64,000 nt of DNA from Cornus controversa (taxonomy: Eukaryota; Streptophyta; Magnoliopsida; Cornales; Cornaceae). The notes beneath the pieces are model-generated. The model was not told the origin of the DNA. It searched no databases and worked only from the letters and a program-made list of their open reading frames with translations. Location: the NCBI GenBank assembly GCA_026545225.1, contig CM048845.1:106955533-107019532 (forward strand). Reading direction: 5' to 3'. The translations under genes were made by a program, and so were the position numbers. Positions 62,529 to 64,000 of the stretch are shown in pieces (the stretch's first letter is position 1; each line of letters starts with the position of its first letter).

Positions 62529-64000
62529 TGCAATATATTGTATTCAAAATGCAATATCTATTATAAATTTTATATCGAAGAATACTCTAATTATTGTGTT
62601 ATTAATTTAAAATTATTGTGTTGTTTTTAAATGCTCGGATTAAAAATGTGGGTCCCTTCTCCGAAAGGTTCGGCGTGTATGAACTTGTGGTTTTCCTTTA
62701 AAAGGACGGCACTGATTGAGTGGGTGACACGTGGCGTCTTGTTGACGTGTAAGAATTTACGGTGTAATATTAGTTGCTGGATATATCTTTGTGGATAATG
62801 TTTGCATGATTGCAATTTTGTCGTCTTTTGGTCTAAAGTAACATGCGTGTCTGTACTGTTTTTCTGGCGGCTCAAATCTCATGCTCAGCTTGTTGGAGTA
62901 ATTATAGAATACTTGGGATTCCTTAAATCCCACGAGTAATAAAACTTAATTTTTTATTATTATAAAATATATAGAGTTTTATTAGTGGTGTAATTTTTCA
63001 ATATACAAAATCTTCCTAAAATATAATAATTTCTCATTTTGTTAGTCAAACTATAAATTGAAAAGTTTTGTATTTACACACAACTTAATTTTTTTTTAAT
63101 AAAAATAACCTGATAAAATTAAATAGTAATATAATGTGAGTGGCCTTTTGAAGAAGGTGATTTATTTTTTTAAGAAAATCAAGTGGACTGTAAAGTAGAA
63201 AAAAAAAAATGTAAAGTGTGCTTATCATATCTCTTTTAGTACAGTGTTGTTGTTCAAGCCAAAATCAATAATAATTGGATTTATTGGTGGCAAAATATGC
63301 TACAGTTTTATGAACAAGAGCATGATAAAGAAAACTTTGATTTTTCTGCTGATATTTATGAAATTGGATGAATGACTTGGTCTTTAATGGTAGAAGGTGG
63401 AAAATGTGAAGACGTACAATAATAGACAACCCAACATGACAATGATTTTATTAAAGTTAAATATGAAAACTATAAAAACTGTTCGCGTAATTGCAAGGTC
63501 TGAAAAGGATTAGACGTATGCAACTTTAATATTAATCATTAAAAATGCACGAGGTACTGTTTTTCAGAAACAATAATGAGAAGACTATGAAATCCGTTAT
63601 CTTTTTTTTACATTATTTTTGTGTCCGTACAAACTTTTGAAATCCCTAAATCCATAGTTTTCCTCTCTTTTTTTTTTTTTTTCTAATTTATTTCAACATT
63701 AAGAATAATATGCAATAACTGGTTTAGCTCTTTTACAATTTGAGTCTTTTTTTCTCTGGTAGAGTGGGGAAGATTATGCTTGAACCCTAACCATTTGAGC
63801 GGATGGCTAGTACTATACTATCTTGGGCCATAGACCATAGCCCATACAGAGACAGGCCTCTTATTGGGCTAGAAAACTAAAAAAAGCTGACAAAATTAAG
63901 CTATGATGGGCCTTACCCTCTAAGTTGGGCCCAAACTTGAATTGAAAAGTCTGCTGGGCCACCTGACCGGGCCTGAATTGGTCTCAAATCTGCCCAAAAT
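62529..64000. other. AT-rich intergenic DNA at the window end
   Basis: No gene is supported. A MITE end of the CACTCCACTT type is visible near 63185-63215. A cluster of GGGCC/GGCCC words lies at 63830-63980. An ACACGTGGCG site at about 62728 could be promoter-like, but no gene is seen beside it. Confidence 0.4.

Overview
This window is nuclear DNA from a flowering plant, most likely a eudicot. Genes are split by many GT-AG introns, the intergenic DNA is very AT-rich, and plant transposon families are dense. The best proteins closely resemble eudicot proteins I remember. No bacterial, organellar or CRISPR features are present. All gene models were built by hand from splice signals and reading frame; no alignment or transcript was available. 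The species is not determined. Layout: bases 1-19.8 kb hold no convincing host gene. They contain a hAT-like MITE, non-autonomous elements with GGG(N)AAATTACACTTACC-type ends and 9-bp target duplications (Mutator-like), a nested RTE-type LINE fragment, a decayed pararetrovirus fossil and a 2.4-kb field of inverted repeats. From 19.8 to 26.1 kb lies HCT (+ strand, two exons, 443 aa), the shikimate/quinate hydroxycinnamoyltransferase of lignin and chlorogenic acid synthesis, with three AC-type MYB motifs upstream. A probable small secreted-protein gene sits on the minus strand at 27.0-27.5 kb. From 29.4 to 36.6 kb is PIGF (+ strand, eight exons, 237 aa), a GPI-anchor assembly subunit of the ER membrane, with a hAT relic and SINEs in its large intron. 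From 38.2 to 49.0 kb is a RING-H2 E3 ligase-like gene (+ strand, seven coding exons, 784 aa, plus a leader intron). It has internal 22-aa repeats and a run of duplicated phase-1 exons, and its 5.6-kb intron holds a hAT-like element, a solo LTR and a tandem TRIM. From 50.6 to 60.1 kb is an ASG1-like gene (minus strand, six exons, 545 aa), tail-to-tail with the RING gene and with G-boxes at its 5' end. The last 3.6 kb is intergenic and holds a Mutator-like element. The four well-supported genes are unrelated housekeeping or metabolic loci, not an operon or cluster. The noteworthy features are structural: duplicated splice acceptors, exon duplication, a hairpin-forming element family with precise target duplications, nested insertions, and the small secreted-protein gene with a near-perfect 60-bp internal duplication. 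I saw no clear evidence for an entirely new biological system.
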